Notes under the pieces: model-generated
What the model saw: the letters and a program-made list of their open reading frames with translations, nothing else
Databases searched by the model: none
What the model was told of the DNA's origin: nothing
Shown: piece by piece, positions 21,567-33,819 of the stretch
Numbering within the stretch: the first letter of the stretch is position 1
Layout of the letters: each line of letters starts with the position of its first letter
Source of the DNA: Austropuccinia psidii
Taxonomy: Eukaryota; Basidiomycota; Pucciniomycetes; Pucciniales; Sphaerophragmiaceae
Length of the DNA stretch: 64,000 nucleotides
Direction: 5' to 3'
Assembly: GCA_023105745.1 (NCBI GenBank)
Contig: JALGQZ010000007.1
Span: forward strand, 636,592-700,591
Translations under genes and position numbers: made by a program

Positions 21567-22015
21567 TTTTTCAAGTTTTCTGTCTTCTGACAGGTGTCCA
21601 GAGTAGATTGTATCATGGAATTGATAAGAAATCTGCTACACAATGTCATTACACAAGAATGTTTGGTTCTGTGGTAAATGATCCCATCAAACAAGTGAAA
21701 TCTTCCTTCAGAATAGGAATTCTTCTAAACTTCATCCAGTGCATTCACTAAAGATGTATATTTGCAGTCTTTATCTAGTAAGGAAGTCAAGATATGGCCA
21801 TTCTTGTCTTGCTTATAAGATTCTCTGACTTCTTCAAAGAATTCAGTCCCAATATCAGTTATGTTAATTCCTTCAATTGGAATCTATGGTTCTGCTTCAA
21901 AAGGTACATAAAGTGGGCTATCAGGAGTATTGGATAATTCCCACCTGCTAACTCCATCAGAATTCTTGTGAATGATTCCTGCTTTATGAACTATAGTCAT
22001 GTTACCGCTATATTT
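21567..22015 (-). pseudogene. RNase H to integrase linker of element C
   Basis: No frame above 60 residues. Pieces such as GNIHKN-like and HLSEDRKLEKVKN can be seen in minus sense, where relatives carry the histidines of the integrase zinc region. Stops and shifts have destroyed it. Confidence 0.45.
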
Positions 22016-22516
22016 TTAAATGGCTATTTGCCATGTCAACATATGTCTGTTGGGAGTTTTCATGTTAAGAAGTGATTTCATGGATTTACAGTCAGTTATC
22101 ACTTCAAAAACACTTCCATCAAGATAATAGTGTAATTTCTCAAGTGCCCATAGCAAAAATGAGCACTCCATCTGGCTTGAACCATATCTGGCTTCTGTTG
22201 GTTTGATTTGTCTTGAGATGTAACAAGCTGGACCCTCTGTAGGTTTGTCATCAATAATTTGAACTTGATGTAGGGCTTCCCCTAATCCAGGTCCACATGC
22301 ATCAATGTACAATTTAAAAGGTATATTCCAGTCAGGCATGAGGAGTAAAGGTGCTTCTGTAAGAGCTTTCCTTATATTCTCATAAGCTTCAATTCTTTCC
22401 TGTGTCATCTCAAATACTGTCTGTTGATCACAGATTCTATAGAGTGACTTGGCTAAAATTGCAAAGTCTTTCAGGTTTTGCCTGTAATAACTGGGAAATC
22501 CAAGAAAAGACATCAA
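22016..22516 (-). pseudogene. RNase H of element C
   Basis: [20 protein letters not shown] is the RT thumb to RNase H join, followed by [20 protein letters not shown] (first acidic residue), [34 protein letters not shown] and [16 protein letters not shown] (TDC with the catalytic Asp). This is the Gypsy RNase H plan. It ends at a stop after WQIAI. The gap to RT (22517-22660) is out of frame. Confidence 0.8.
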
Positions 22517-22599
22517 ATATTTCCTATGCCGGGGTATTGGTTTAAGTAAAACTGCTGCTACTTTATTTTTGTCAATACCCAGCTTAAACCAGAAACAAT

Positions 22600-23280
22600 A
22601 TGTCCTAAATCCTTAAGTTCTTCAAACCAAAATTACATTTCTTGAGTGAAATCTTCATATTCACTCCTGAAACTTTTTCAGTACTCTTGAAGGTCTTCCA
22701 AGGTGCAAAGACCATGAGTCAGAAAATATGATAATATAATCAATATAAATTGTAAGCCATCCTGCAGATAATTCTGTGGGGAAGATGGTATTCATCATTC
22801 TTTGATAATGAGATGGTGCATTTTTAATATCAAATGGCATTCTAAGATACTCATAAATAACACAGGGAGTGATAATTCTAAGTAATTTCCTAGTTTTGGG
22901 TGTCAAAAAAGTTTGATTAGAGCCTTTTAATGAATCAATTAATGTTATATATTTGGCTTTGAATAATTGGGTCAAAGTTTCTTGAATTCTAGGAATTGGA
23001 TACCTATCTGGAACTGTGTAGGTATTCAATGCTCCAAAATCTCCAACCATCCTTGCTTTATCATTATGCCAAGCAATAATAAAAGGTGTTGTCACTTCAA
23101 CTTCTCCATTATGGCCTACTTTCCTTAGTACACCAATTTGTATCAATTCTTGGATATGTTTTTCCAAGGCTTCTCTAGCTCTGGGACTGGCTGGATAAGC
23201 TGGTCTTCTAAGTACTGAAGGGTATGGTCTGTCAATATTAAGAGTAATATCAACCTCATGTCCTTTAATAGCACCTAATG
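22600..23280 (-). pseudogene. reverse transcriptase of element C
   Basis: From the junction with the solo LTR the frame reads LGAIKGHEVDITLNIDRPYP, ELIQIGVLRKVGHNGEVEVT, MVGDFGALNTYTVPDRYPIP, FDIKNAPSHYQRMMNTIFP and IYIDYIIIFSDSW. The catalytic YxDD has become YIDY, losing one metal-binding Asp, and GSNQ replaces the usual G.HQ. The ORF appears to start inside the solo LTR at 23317 only by chance. The true upstream end is at 25118, across the LTR. Confidence 0.82.
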
Positions 23281-25117
23281 TGTAAGGTGTGGATATGAAA
23301 CTTTGATTAAAAATCAAGTACTTTTCCTGTCCTCAAAATTTGTATAAGATAAAATTCAGTTAAAAATAGTATGAAATATTATTTTTAAGAGAAAACACGC
23401 CAATTTTATTGTTTTTAACTTTATTAGTATAAAACAATAATATAAAAATTTATTTTTTTACCAACAATAAAGATTTATCCAAAAAATACTCTACAAGAGA
23501 TATTTTAAGGCTACAAAAGAAATTTCTTCAAGAGCAATTTCAATTGGAATTAATTGAGCAAAGAACTGCAAGCAATTAATTAAAGAACAAAGTCTTTAAA
23601 AAGAATATTAAAGAGAAAACACGCCCAAAAGTGACCAGAGTGAATTTGGAAACAAAGTGACAAAGTTTACAGTGATGAAAGATGCTTTAATTCACTTTTG
23701 AGGTGGTTCAGGGGTAAAAATGATTATAAGAGTTACAAACAATGATTATAATGATTTTTTCACGTGGTTAAAAGGATTAAAATCATTTAAAAGTGGTGGT
23801 TGGAATCTTTGATTGATTGGTTTAACAGTTTTAAACTAATTAATAAAAGGAAAAGATTCTAACATGAAGAGAAAAGTGGGGCAAAGAAGACATTCTTTTA
23901 TAGCCATCAATTCTCTTACTCCAAAAGTAAAATTTACTCTTGTCAGTCGTGAAAAACAGTCTGACAACAGAAAAGCCAATTATGGCATCATTGAACCCTG
24001 GTTTAGGCCAAAAAAGGGCTGGTTTAAGCCAATTTTAGCCAATTTTAGCCATTTTAGACCCTTAAATCAGCCATTACTATAGCAATACCAGGCCTAGAGC
24101 CTTCAAAACACGTCAGAATGTGTGTCAGAGGCGTAGAAAACAGTTAAAACTGTTTTTATTATGATTGTTTTATCTTAAGGGTAGTTTTACCCTCTTGGCA
24201 ACAGCTAAAACTACCCCAGTTGGTATCAAAACCTCATCATCAATTGAGTCCACAGACCCTGTAACTCAATTCCAGGCCAAAAGTGATGAGCTTTTGCGTG
24301 AATTTTGACATCCCACGCCTGTCAGCAAGGATTTTGGGGGTCTAGCTCCCCCTTAGAGCTGGAGTTCCTTTTCCCCCCCAAATTTAATCTTTCCAATTTA
24401 TTTTTCCTTTAATTCCTCATCATGTATTATACTTATACTTTACATATGTAATTCAATTCAATTGTACAGTACAATACAGTAGTAATTGACACCTCATATG
24501 TAAATCAAAGTTCACTTATGTAATACACGCGCACATTTTGACATTTCAATTGAATTCAATTGAAAATACTTCAATTCCTCATAACTTCTAAACTAAACAC
24601 AACACCTCAATTTTAACACAAAAATTGATGGTTAACACCACATGTGGTGTGAATTAAATTAAGGTTTTGAGGATTTTCAACTTTTGTATTGAAAATACTA
24701 AAAACTTAATTTAAGCTTATTTAGAGTTGAGTTACAAGAATTTCACTCAGAGGTGACCCCACCTGATTTTTTATGAGGAATCCAATGGTGAAATAAATTT
24801 TATATGTTTATTTATTGGATAAAAAGTTATAATAAATTTTATTTAACTTTTTTCCAAATTTATTTATTTTTTCACAATTTTGTTAAAATTTCATTTTTAC
24901 TTAATTTTTTCAAGTATAAATGTAATTTTATATTTACAAAATTTAATGTATTTTTTATTTTTAAATTATAATTAATTTTTTATTTCTAATATAATTTTAT
25001 ATTTATATTTTGATTTTTCATTTTAATAATATAAATAAATTTATTTTATTTATATTAATATGTTATTTTTTATATTTGTGGTCTTTTGGGTATATGAAAT
25101 TACCTCTAAGGCTCACA
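23281..25117 (-). repeat. solo LTR of element-B family between protease and RT of element C
   Basis: 1,837 bp with TGTAAGGTGTGG..AAGGCTCACA ends, flanked by exact TAATG duplications (23276-23280 and 25118-25122). It is homologous to the LTRs of element B at 39519-41256 and 47591-49064. No internal sequence accompanies it, so it arose by LTR-LTR recombination or insertion followed by loss. A 72-codon frame inside (23864-24082) is not kept in the other copies. Confidence 0.92.
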
Positions 25118-25216
25118 TAATGGTTCATTATCAGAAGCAAAAGCATTTTTATATGTGCATAATACATCAATAACATCATGCCTCATTTTGGCTCATAATG
25201 ATGGATCAATCTTTGC
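25118..25216 (-). pseudogene. protease to RT linker of element C
   Basis: In minus sense reads MRHDVIDVLCTYKNAFASDN, the usual lead-in to Gypsy RT (KNAFAS..), with a stop upstream. It ends at the TAATG duplication, after which the frame resumes as LGAI at 23280. Confidence 0.6.
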
Positions 25217-25738
25217 TTAAACAATTTGATTAGCCAAAAATTCTTCCTTATAAGTATCTCTCACAGAAGATATCACAGATATTTGCTTTGGGAGATTGGA
25301 AAAAGCAAATGTTTGTCTTTTATTTTCTTCAATTGTGAAATATCTGTATTCATGGTTATTGATGTCAATACCATAAATATTCAAGTAATCATTTCTAAGA
25401 ATTATGTGCTGAGATATGCAATTGTCCATTACTACTATCTCAGTTTTAATTCTTAAACTTCCTTCTGGATGTGAAAAAACAACCTTAGTGTCCAATATGC
25501 CCAAAGGGTACATATTATTGGTGGAACTACTAAAGTGTACACCCTCTATTGGTAATAGATGGCTTTTCCATCCAGGGAGTATGGCTTGAAGATAATCCTT
25601 GCCTACACAAGTGCAAAATGCCCCTATATCCAAATTTACTTTGGCTTCAATATCATTCATCAGGATTGATGTGATACAATATGTTCCAGCAGTGTATCCT
25701 TTACCTTGAGCAGGTTTGAAGTTTACACATTCTGGCAT
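25217..25738 (-). pseudogene. aspartic protease of element C
   Basis: 173 residues with KVNLDIGAFCTCVGKDYL, the retropepsin-like active site in the form D-x-G-A. Then ILRNDYLNIYGIDINNHEYRY, typical of the rust Gypsy protease C-terminal half. Asp is kept. It ends at a stop after FLANQIV, then the linker and solo LTR. Element B has the same protein at 44346-44816 with the Asp changed to Tyr. Confidence 0.72.
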
Positions 25739-25766
25739 CCTGGATATTAATTAGGTTATGACAATA

Positions 25767-27855
25767 CTAACTGTACTTTGGCAAGTGAGTATGGACTTCT
25801 GTTAACTCAAAGAAAGCTGCAATGTTCTCAATGGGATAGTCCTCTACTGGTGTTTCCTCACAGAATGCAGAATATAGCTCAGATTCTTCTTTCTCTTCAG
25901 TACACTGAACTTCTTCAATAACTTGAACTTCATTAATATTTGTCTTTTTTGGTGCAAGTGTTGGCCAAATTTGGAGTGCTTCCACATTTATGATACTTCA
26001 AGACAGGTTTTTAAGGCCTCTTATCTTCCCTGGAAGTTTTAGAGACCATTTTGGATTCCATAGGGACTCTAGTCCAGGTTTTACCAATTCTTGTTCTAGT
26101 AATGATATCTTCCATGGCATCGATGTAGTCTTCTGTTGAACAGGGATTTACACATATGCACTTGATAGCATGTTCTAGTTCTCCTCCACATTTTTCTTAA
26201 TATTTTAGTATTAATCATGGAGTCAGAAATATCTGGTAGTAAGGCAGATAATTGGTATTTCTGTTTGAGGAAGCAAGTAAGTGTTCTATCCTTTTCTGAG
26301 CTAAAGATGTCACGTTCAAAAGCATTTTCCATTTTAAATTTCCAAGAATAGTTAGCCCATTTGGTGATTATTTCACATTTCCACCAAGACCAATCATGTT
26401 TACCATGATCTAGTCTCATTTTGTAATAGCATTTGTTTGCAGTTCTGGTAAACAAAGAGTGTAGCTTGCCCACTATGATTTTATCAGGTATGTGAAAATC
26501 TTCTTGCAACATATCAATTGTTCTGATGAAATTAATATGATTGTATTCTCCTTAACCAGAGAATGTTGGCCATTCTTCCAGTTTGGGAATTTCTTTTTCA
26601 CAGATAGGATTTTCTCCTAAAAATGGGGTCAAACTTCCTTTATGAGAAGGATTTTCTTCAGTCAAAGGTGTAGAATGTCTTGGAATATGTGGTTCATAAT
26701 TATTATGAGTTTGTTCCACATTTGCAATGATTTCATTCTTTAACTTCTGCCTTTCACTGTCACTTTTTGCCAAATGTGTGGCAAACTGATTGGTATTACT
26801 GATTATTTGCAAAACATGATCTTTTAGAATTCTAAGTTGATCATTAATGTTTAAAATGGAAAGATCTTCAATTTCATCATTGTGGGCTTAAAATTTACTT
26901 TCACTTCTGTCACATGTACTGGTAATTGAATCAAGTTCAACATTTGTCAACTTATACCATTCAGTATAACTCTTGTAATTCCTTTTCAATTCACTCATAT
27001 CTGATTTTATTTTATTTAAATTTGCATCAAATTTACCAACTTCTACATCAATGATAGATTTAACAGACTGTATTTCTTGTCTTATTTGCAGGGAAAGGTC
27101 CTGTTCATCTTTCCCTGCTCTTTGGCTGTGAATTCCATAAGAGTCCTGGCCATATTGAAGACACTGTCCACGGCTGAAGGTTCCAATTTGAGGATCCTGT
27201 ACCCTTGTGGGTAAGGTCTGTGCCAATTTGCTTTTCCTTTTCCCTTTCCCTGATGGTTCTTGGGACCTTTCATATTCTTCTGAGGTCCTTTGGGCTTCTC
27301 TTTGCATGCTTCTGGAGCTGATTTGTAGCTGGTAGATGCCACTGGGCCTTCTTGCAAAGCTGGGGTCATTTCCAATTCCTTCTTCTGGTCTACAGATAAA
27401 AGACTTTTGTTATTAAACCAATTATTTATCTTTTTGAACTTGTCTGTGCAAGAAAATTACTCCACCCTCCTAAGAGCTCTATGGTCTTCTCCTGACCCAG
27501 AAAGCTCTTGATGTGTAAGTAGGAGTTCACGGCCCCCTAGCAGAGGCTTGGGAATATTTCCCACTCCTCTTACCTTTCTGCTCTGAAGCAACTTTTGTAT
27601 TGGGACTGATATATTTCTATGGCTGCCACTTGAAAGTGGTTCAGCCCTTAAAAAATTACCATCAATTAGTTCAGGCTCAGAGTTCACATCAAAGCTTGTT
27701 GGTACAGACCTTGGGTAATGGGGGGCAGCTCTGGAATCCTCCAGATGTGTCTTTATTGAGGAAGACTTGGAAGACCTTGTTCTGGTCTTGCCTCTTGCTT
27801 GTCCAGGTCCATCTTGTTGGACTGAATAGCTGCTTCCAATTCTGGTATGCACCAT
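25767..27855 (-). pseudogene. gag of element C
   Basis: Starts at ATG 27853-27855 (MVHTRIGSSYS). Successive broken frames at 27457-27855, 27082-27375, 26888-27307, 26552-26812, 26096-26512 and 25767-25985 cover a basic Ser-rich N-terminus, a Lys/Gly-rich region, a coiled coil and a capsid core with DFHIPDKIIVGKLHSLFTR and WWKCEIITKWANYSWKFKME. The zinc knuckle near 25960-26000 is spoiled: its first Cys reads Tyr and its His reads Asn (YHKCGSTPNLANTC). At least five disruptions make it non-functional. Confidence 0.72.
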
Positions 27856-28388
27856 TTTTATGTCAAATCAAGAGAAAATAAGAATTGAAAACAGAAAACA
27901 AACAACTTTTTGTGGTTGTTTGGCTTGTTCTGTCTTAAATAAAGTGCCTCTTTTAGCAATTTGCACTTCAATACTTTCTTCAGATTTTGGACTGGTAATG
28001 TATCTTTTAATGAGTCTGTTACCAGCTGCACAGTATTTGACTCAAGACACTAGAGAAAAAAAATTGATAAAAGAAAAATTATTTTTTATACTTTTGAAAT
28101 ATTTTTTGAGATTTTTTAAAGTTTTTATTTTTTCAATATTAAAAAAATTCAAGATTTTGAATCAAAATTAATTCAGAGTAACTCAAAGAATAATTTTATA
28201 AGTTTTTGGATGTGAAATAGCCACATGTAAAAACAGTATAAAATTAAACCAAATTCCTCAATGAAAAAGATTTTAAGACAATTTCAAAAATAAAAACAAT
28301 TTTAACTTCAAATTGGAAAAAAAAATAATTAAATTAATATATCTTAAAGCTTAAAAATATATTAATTAAGGGTACAAGGTTTGAAAAA
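27856..28388 (-). other. untranslated leader of element C
   Basis: Sequence between the primer binding site and the gag ATG. A plus-strand frame at 27860-28171 is lysine/phenylalanine-rich and I do not regard it as a gene. No other feature seen. Confidence 0.5.
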
Positions 28389-28404
28389 CACGGCCAGGCA
28401 CCCA
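28389..28404 (-). promoter_or_regulatory. primer binding site of element C
   Basis: Minus sense TGGGTGCCTGGCCGTG, two bases inside the 5' LTR. Element B has the related TGGGGGCCCAGCCATGAG at the same spacing, which supports the assignment. Confidence 0.65.
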
Positions 28405-28406
28405 AA

Positions 28407-29666
28407 TTTAAGATGTGTCTATGAAACTGTTGATACTATTACTATTAATCAACAGTACTATGACTGCTCTTACGAAACATAATAATAAAAATTATTATGA
28501 CCAAAATAAAATACTTAATTAATTAATTATTTCTTTTACTTGTTATACACTACTAGTGATGATAAAAGTAAGCAGTAATTGTCTACAAGAATCAATTACA
28601 AGAAGAATTTAATAATAAATCTTCTTTATTAAGATGATAAAATTATTTGAATATATAATTATCTTTTATAAGAATAATTGTAAAAAAAAGCCTTGAAGAA
28701 AACTATTACTAGAGAAAAAGTTTAAGAATTAAAACAAAACACTCACTAATACTCCAAAGAACTTATTGAAAGGTAATAGTAGAGAAATTTGATGGATAAT
28801 TGTGGATTTGAAGGATCAAAATTGATTTATAACAAGATTACATCAATATATAGTTGATTTCTATGATTTAACGTCTTTCTGATTTATTCTGAAAGAATAA
28901 AACACTTAAGAAAAGCTTAACTAATACTTACTTGTCGGCAATAAAGGTATAATAGAATAATGTGATGAGTTGGAAAAAAACAGCAAGAGGATGCCTCTTT
29001 TAAGACTAAGACAGCTCACAAAAGCATGCAATGGAGCAAACTGAAAACCAGTGAGTGAGAAAACAATAAACCTTTTTGGATTATTGATTGCATCATCTGT
29101 TGTCATGTAGGATTATCATAATTACTTAATTCATGCTTTTACCTGACTACCAACCCATTTATGGTTAAGAATAAAAGGAGTAATAACTGGAAATATTCTT
29201 TTATTCCAAAATAATAATTGATTTCTCAGAGATATAAATGTTATTGGGAATTTCATCACAGAGTGTATTTTCTGTGAATTTTTATAGATTCAGTATTTCA
29301 CATGGAATCATCAAAAATGGACTGTAAGTAAAGCTTTTAATTTTAATTATGAAAGTATAAATATTCGTTGGTTTTATATTAATTATACAGTTCTCAATTT
29401 TTCCTGAAAGTTTCAGAAAGATTAATGAAGAATTGTATTATTAATGAATTTTTGAAGTTTTTACCTCATTTCTATGTAGAATTGCAAATAGCAGTATATG
29501 GCTGGTTTCTATGAGGTAAATTAATGGATATTAGTACAAAAAGGGTTTCGATTACTCTTTTAAGGTTTATTCACAAAATGCCATTAAGAATTGACATGGT
29601 TACAGGAGTCTAAGTTTCTCTTTACCTCCTTGGCACATCAAAATAGCAGGTTATTTGCTATTTTCT
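28407..29666 (-). repeat. truncated 5' LTR of element C
   Basis: Homologous to 13600 up to about 14850 of the 3' LTR. The last 640 bp are missing; at CTATTTTCTTA the sequence passes directly into plus-strand pol sequence of a related element. Confidence 0.82.
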
Positions 29667-30120
29667 TAGTTCTAGTTTCAACCTTGAATTTAAATAATAT
29701 CAAAGGCCCAAAGAGACTTAAATATTCTTATGTATGACCTTTTGTTATTGCTGCCTTACATAGAACCAATGCAGTTCAAGTGGAATTGAGTGGTGGATTG
29801 AAAAAAAAAACACTCAACCTTTCCAGTCAGCTTGATAAAACCTTATCAACCAAGTGATAAATAACTGTTTCCTTTAAGGAACCCAAATCCTTTGACTGTA
29901 CCACCAGCGGAACAGAGTGAAGACAGAAAGATAAAGAAAGTCATTAAAGAAAGGAGACTTAGGGGTAAAAATCAAAGAGAAAATCTTGTCAGATATAGGA
30001 ACCCAGTACATGAAGATGAATGGCTGGAAGAATCAGAAATACCTGACTCAGATAAACTCTTAAGAAGATTTAGACATGAAAGAAGGCCACAAACCTGAAT
30101 ATGTCTATAAAGGTGCTTTG
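29667..30120 (+). pseudogene. chromodomain end of an inverted element-C relative
   Basis: Plus sense gives LVSTLNLNNIKGPKRLKYS, then (29892-30098) a 68-residue frame with KKVIKERRLRGKNQRENLVRY and EDEWLEESEIPDSDKLLRRF. It is homologous to 15646-16080 on the opposite strand. No earlier pol region is present, so this is a 3' fragment of an element whose 5' part was lost at the inverted junction. Confidence 0.75.
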
Positions 30121-30229
30121 AATTACTTGATCTGAGTAATGTAAAGAGGTTGGAAAGTGGACATTAACCCCCTTTTGGGCCCTTTTTTCTTCTTTATAAC
30201 ATTAATAGAATTGTAGTACAATTTCATTT

Positions 30230-30244
30230 TTTGGTAGGAGGGAA
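30230..30244 (+). promoter_or_regulatory. polypurine tract of the inverted relative
   Basis: GGTAGGAGGGAA directly precedes TGTGAGCC, the start of the LTR at 30245. Confidence 0.65.
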
Positions 30245-32144
30245 TGTGAGCCTTGAGGTATATTTTAAATACCCAAATAGGCCACTATTATCTCAAAAAT
30301 AAATTCTGAACTATGCATAACCCATAAGTCATGCATATATTCAAAATTCATCATTTTTGATTTCAGAAAAGATGAATAACCTTCTATTGAGTAAGTAAAT
30401 CCATGAATCTAAGGCCAGATTTGGATTCTACACACAACTTCACTTAGGGTAGCTCCATAGAGTGAATAAGCTCAAATCAACTCTTTGAGGTGGTAATATG
30501 GAAAATACTTCAATACCACATAAAAGATGTGTGAAATGTTTTGTTTTTTTCAATTTCACGCCAAAATAATGGGAATGTGAGAAATCCCATGTTACATATA
30601 CTCTAAGAATAGTGTTATGCATGTTTGTGTTACTTAATATTATAGTATTCTTACATGCATTTTTGGTACACCCATAGTGGATATCTCACTTTAAGCTTGA
30701 ATTTCTATTTTGACATGAAAAATAGTCAAGGGGGACAATAGACATCAAAGAGAGCCAGGGTACCCAGCTTCTGAGGCCTCTGAGGCATGGACAGCTCCAA
30801 AGCTTGGATCAATTGCTGATCTTGGCCCAATTAGTAAACTAAAAGCTTTTGGGAACTTGGTTACCATGTTACAACTTCAGTAAATCATAAGAAAATAGCA
30901 AATAACCTGCTATTTTGATGTGCCATAGAGGTAAAGAGCAACTCACACTCCTGTAACCATGTCAATTCTTAATGAAGTTCCATGGATAAATCCCCAAAGA
31001 GTAATTAAGGCCCTTTTTGGACTAGTATCCATTGATTTACTTCACAGCAACCAGCCATATACTGCTAATTGCAATTCTATGTAGAAATGAGGTAAAAACT
31101 CAAAAAATTCATTAAAAGTACAATTATTAATGAATCTTTCTGAAACCTTCAGGAAAAATTGCGAGCTGTATAACTTATATAAAAACCAAAAAAAAATATA
31201 CTTTTATATGTAAAATTAAAATCTTTACTTACAGTCCATTTTTGATGATTTCACGTGAAACAAATAATCTTCAAAAATTTACAGAAAATACATTCTGCAA
31301 TGAAATTTCTGATAACATTGATAAATTTGAGAAATCAATTATTATTCTGCAATAAAAGAATATTTACAGTTGTTAATTTTTTTTTCTTAACCATAAATGG
31401 GTTGGTAGTCACATAAAAGCATCCATTCAGTAATTATGATAATCTTATGTGAAAACAGATGATGCAATCAATAATCCAAAAGGTTTTATTGTTTTCTCAA
31501 TCACTGGCTTTTAAGTTTGCTCCATGGCACGCCTCTGTGAGCTGTCTTAGACTTGAAAGAGGCCTCCTCTTGCTGTTTTTTCCAAATAATCACATTATTC
31601 AATTATACCTTTAGTATTGACAAGTAAGTATTAGTTAAAACTTTTCTTAAGTGTTTCATTCTTTCAGAAATCAATCATAAAGACGTGAAATCATAGAAAT
31701 TAACTATATACTGGTGTATTATTGCTATAAATCAATTTTGATCCATTAAATCCACAATTCTATGTCATTTCTCTACTATTATCTTCTAAAAGGTTCATTG
31801 GATTAATAGTGAGTGATTTATCATAATTCTCAAATTTTTTCTCTAGTAATAGTTTTCTTCAAGAGTTATCTTTATAATTATTCTTGTAAAATATAATTTT
31901 ATATTAAAAGAATTTCATTATTTTCATAAAAAAAGTTTTTATTAATAAATTCTTCTTGTAATTGATTCTTGTAGACAATTACTGCTTACTGTTATAATAA
32001 CTAGTAGTGTATAACATGTAAAAAAAATTCTTTAATTATTTAATTGTGGTTATAATAATTTTTTATTATTATATTTCATAAAAACAGTCATAGTACTGTT
32101 GATTAATAGTAATATTGTCAACATTTTCATAGACACATCTTACA
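30245..32144 (+). repeat. 3' LTR of the inverted element-C relative
   Basis: 1,900 bp, TGTGAGCCTTGAGG..CATAGACACATCTTACA. Its termini are better preserved than in element C. It is an inverted repeat of 13600-15498 and ends inside a SANT-like gene. Confidence 0.83.
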
Positions 32145-32718
32145 GTGACATTGGGCCTGTGGCCAAAGAGCACATCCATTTCAGCATAGCAAGGACACAT
32201 ACGTTCAAGCTTTTCACTCATTGATTTGATTCCTTTACTATCATCTTCTTCTGTTATTCCAGCCCCAGTTAAATTTTTGAATTTTTTTGCTGCCATATAC
32301 TTCTTTTTATATGTCCGCCATTGATCTCGGAGTCTTCCTGGGCTAAGGTTTAGGAAATTTTGTGATTTTTTGTAGACCTCAAATCCATAAGCTGAAATCC
32401 ATGCTGCTTTGACAAAGGAGGTCTTCCAATAGATGTTGAACCACTGGTACCAAAACATGACTCAAAATTGGATTCGACTGAAAGCCAATTAATTATGGTG
32501 AAAAAATCTGTACATATTAAGTGACCTGAAGGATGTAGCAGGCCAGAGGTGATCTTCATATCTGACTTGAGGTGTCTTGCTTTGGAACAAGGCATTATTA
32601 TATGTATGAAGAAGTATAAATGGACTGTAAGCTGTTTGGTCAGATTGTCCAAAATGGAGTGTAGAAGAATATGTTGTACAGTTATGAATTGTGAATATTC
32701 ATTCGTGTTAGGTTTCAA
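32145..32718 (-). pseudogene. Myb/SANT-like domain gene fragment
   Basis: A minus-strand frame (real part 32145-32458) has WISAYGFEVYKKSQNFLNLS, RLRDQWRTYKKKYMAAKKF, LTGAGITEEDDSKGI and MDVLFGHRPNVT. This is a Myb/SANT-like DNA-binding module of a type I recall as abundant in rust genomes. An upstream part in another frame (to about 32718) encodes FESCFGTSGSTSIGRPPL, so a frameshift lies near 32400. The LTR at 32144 cuts it after NVT. The frame that runs on into the LTR to 32069 is fortuitous. Confidence 0.62.
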
Positions 32719-32878
32719 ACTGAAATCCCAGATGCATGGGATTTGGTAAAAGTACCAGGGGACTAAGTTAAAATTCCATGTGATTTACACATAAAAAACC
32801 CGGGATTTGGTGTAGGGATTTGGGTTACAAATCCCACATTATTTTAAGCCAGGATTTGGTGACTTTGACACCCCCTAT
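32719..32878. other. flank of SANT-like fragment, no gene seen
   Basis: Contains a short repeated GGGATTTGG / GGATTTGG motif, three times in about 120 bp. No frame, RNA or element end recognised. Confidence 0.35.
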
Positions 32879-33011
32879 TATAATTATTTTTAATAATGAT
32901 ATAAATTTGTGGCTATAATATTTAATTATATTATATTTTATACTGAGGAAATTCATAGCACTCTTAATATTTGCTACTATTATCAACAGTTTCATAGACA
33001 AACCTTACAAA
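32879..33011 (+). repeat. LTR end fragment
   Basis: About 130 bp matching the right end of the lone LTR at 9924-12021 (GGCTATAATAT..TACTGAG..TATTATCAA), closing ..CATAGACAAACCTTACA. The remainder of the LTR is absent. Confidence 0.6.
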
Positions 33012-33034
33012 TATTAAGTTAGTCTTTACCTTTA

Positions 33035-33265
33035 CCTTTTCTTTTTAGTGGAGTTGTGGTGGCCATATCCTTATTAGCCCCTTTCTTTCCTTCTGACAGG
33101 TTGAAACAGTGGACCTGGACTTGTTTTGTGGTTGGCACCTTTATTTCTGTGTTCCTTATTTTATTCCTTATTAGCAAGATCATTCTTATTTACACTGCTT
33201 AAGTGTTTCTTCTTATCCTCTCTGAGCCCTCTGCAAGTGAGTCCAGTTTACTCCAGGCCATTGTG
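33035..33265 (-). repeat. fragment of an element-T-type LTR
   Basis: Plus sense GGTGGCCATATCCTTATTA, CTGACAGGTTGAAACAGTGG and TTGTGGTTGGC match the reverse complement of element T's LTR (49065-49720). It is clearly more diverged than the two LTRs of T, and both edges are missing. Confidence 0.65.
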
Positions 33266-33819
33266 ACCATCTTCTTGAGCCAAATATTGACTTTGAATAT
33301 ATATATATTGGCTAAAGCCTACATATTTTCAATTTTATTTATATAAATTTATTCAGAAAAATGGAATAAAAAGGCTTCAAATTGGGGTAATAGAAATCTT
33401 AATTACTTTAAGAAAGTTTTCCTATTGAAAAATTATCATAAGAAAGAAGAGGAAGGAAGAATAAGACATTTCAAAAACATCTCAAACTCAAACATATAAA
33501 GAATTTATGGCTAAGTTTTGAATTATAAATTTCTTAAATATAATTTGCTTTAATTGAGTTTTTTTGAGTTATTGGATGCATTGAGTCATCAATTGATGAA
33601 TAAATATCATTTAAAACTGGTGAAATAGTCCTTCTGAGGAATTTCTTTTCTTAATAATTAAGTGACTCCATACAGTTTAGGAGTTCAATCAGTTGGGATG
33701 TTGAATTTTGACTCATGGTGGGTGAAACAGAAAAGAGAAAAGCTTGAAGCTTTCTCCCAGAATAAAAAAAATGATCAATTTGAAAATAAATAAATTAATT
33801 CAAAATAAAAATGAGTAAA
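33266..33819. other. AT-rich sequence, nothing recognised
   Basis: No coding frame, LTR edge or repeat unit identified. Confidence 0.4.

Larger units (their letters stand above)
13600..29666 (-). mobile_element. Ty3/Gypsy element C, disrupted by two insertions
   Basis: Minus-strand order is truncated 5' LTR (28407-29666), primer binding site, gag (27855-25767), protease (25738-25217), RT, RNase H, integrase, chromodomain-type C-terminus (to 15646), polypurine tract and 3' LTR (13600-15498). A solo LTR sits between protease and RT and a Copia element sits in the integrase C-terminal region. Open reading is broken by stops and frameshifts, and the RT catalytic motif is YIDY instead of YxDD. 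It is close kin of element B, with the same protein plan and the same primer site layout. I find no target duplication because its 5' end is lost in an inverted junction. Confidence 0.82.

Noticed and set aside
23864..24082. Plus-strand frame in the element-B-family LTR, with a longer version at 48039-48302.
   Set aside because: The third copy near 40034 is frameshifted and stopped, so no coding constraint is evident.
32780..32870. Interstitial telomere-like repeat (GGGATTTGG).
   Set aside because: Only a few irregular copies, not the fungal TTAGGG unit.
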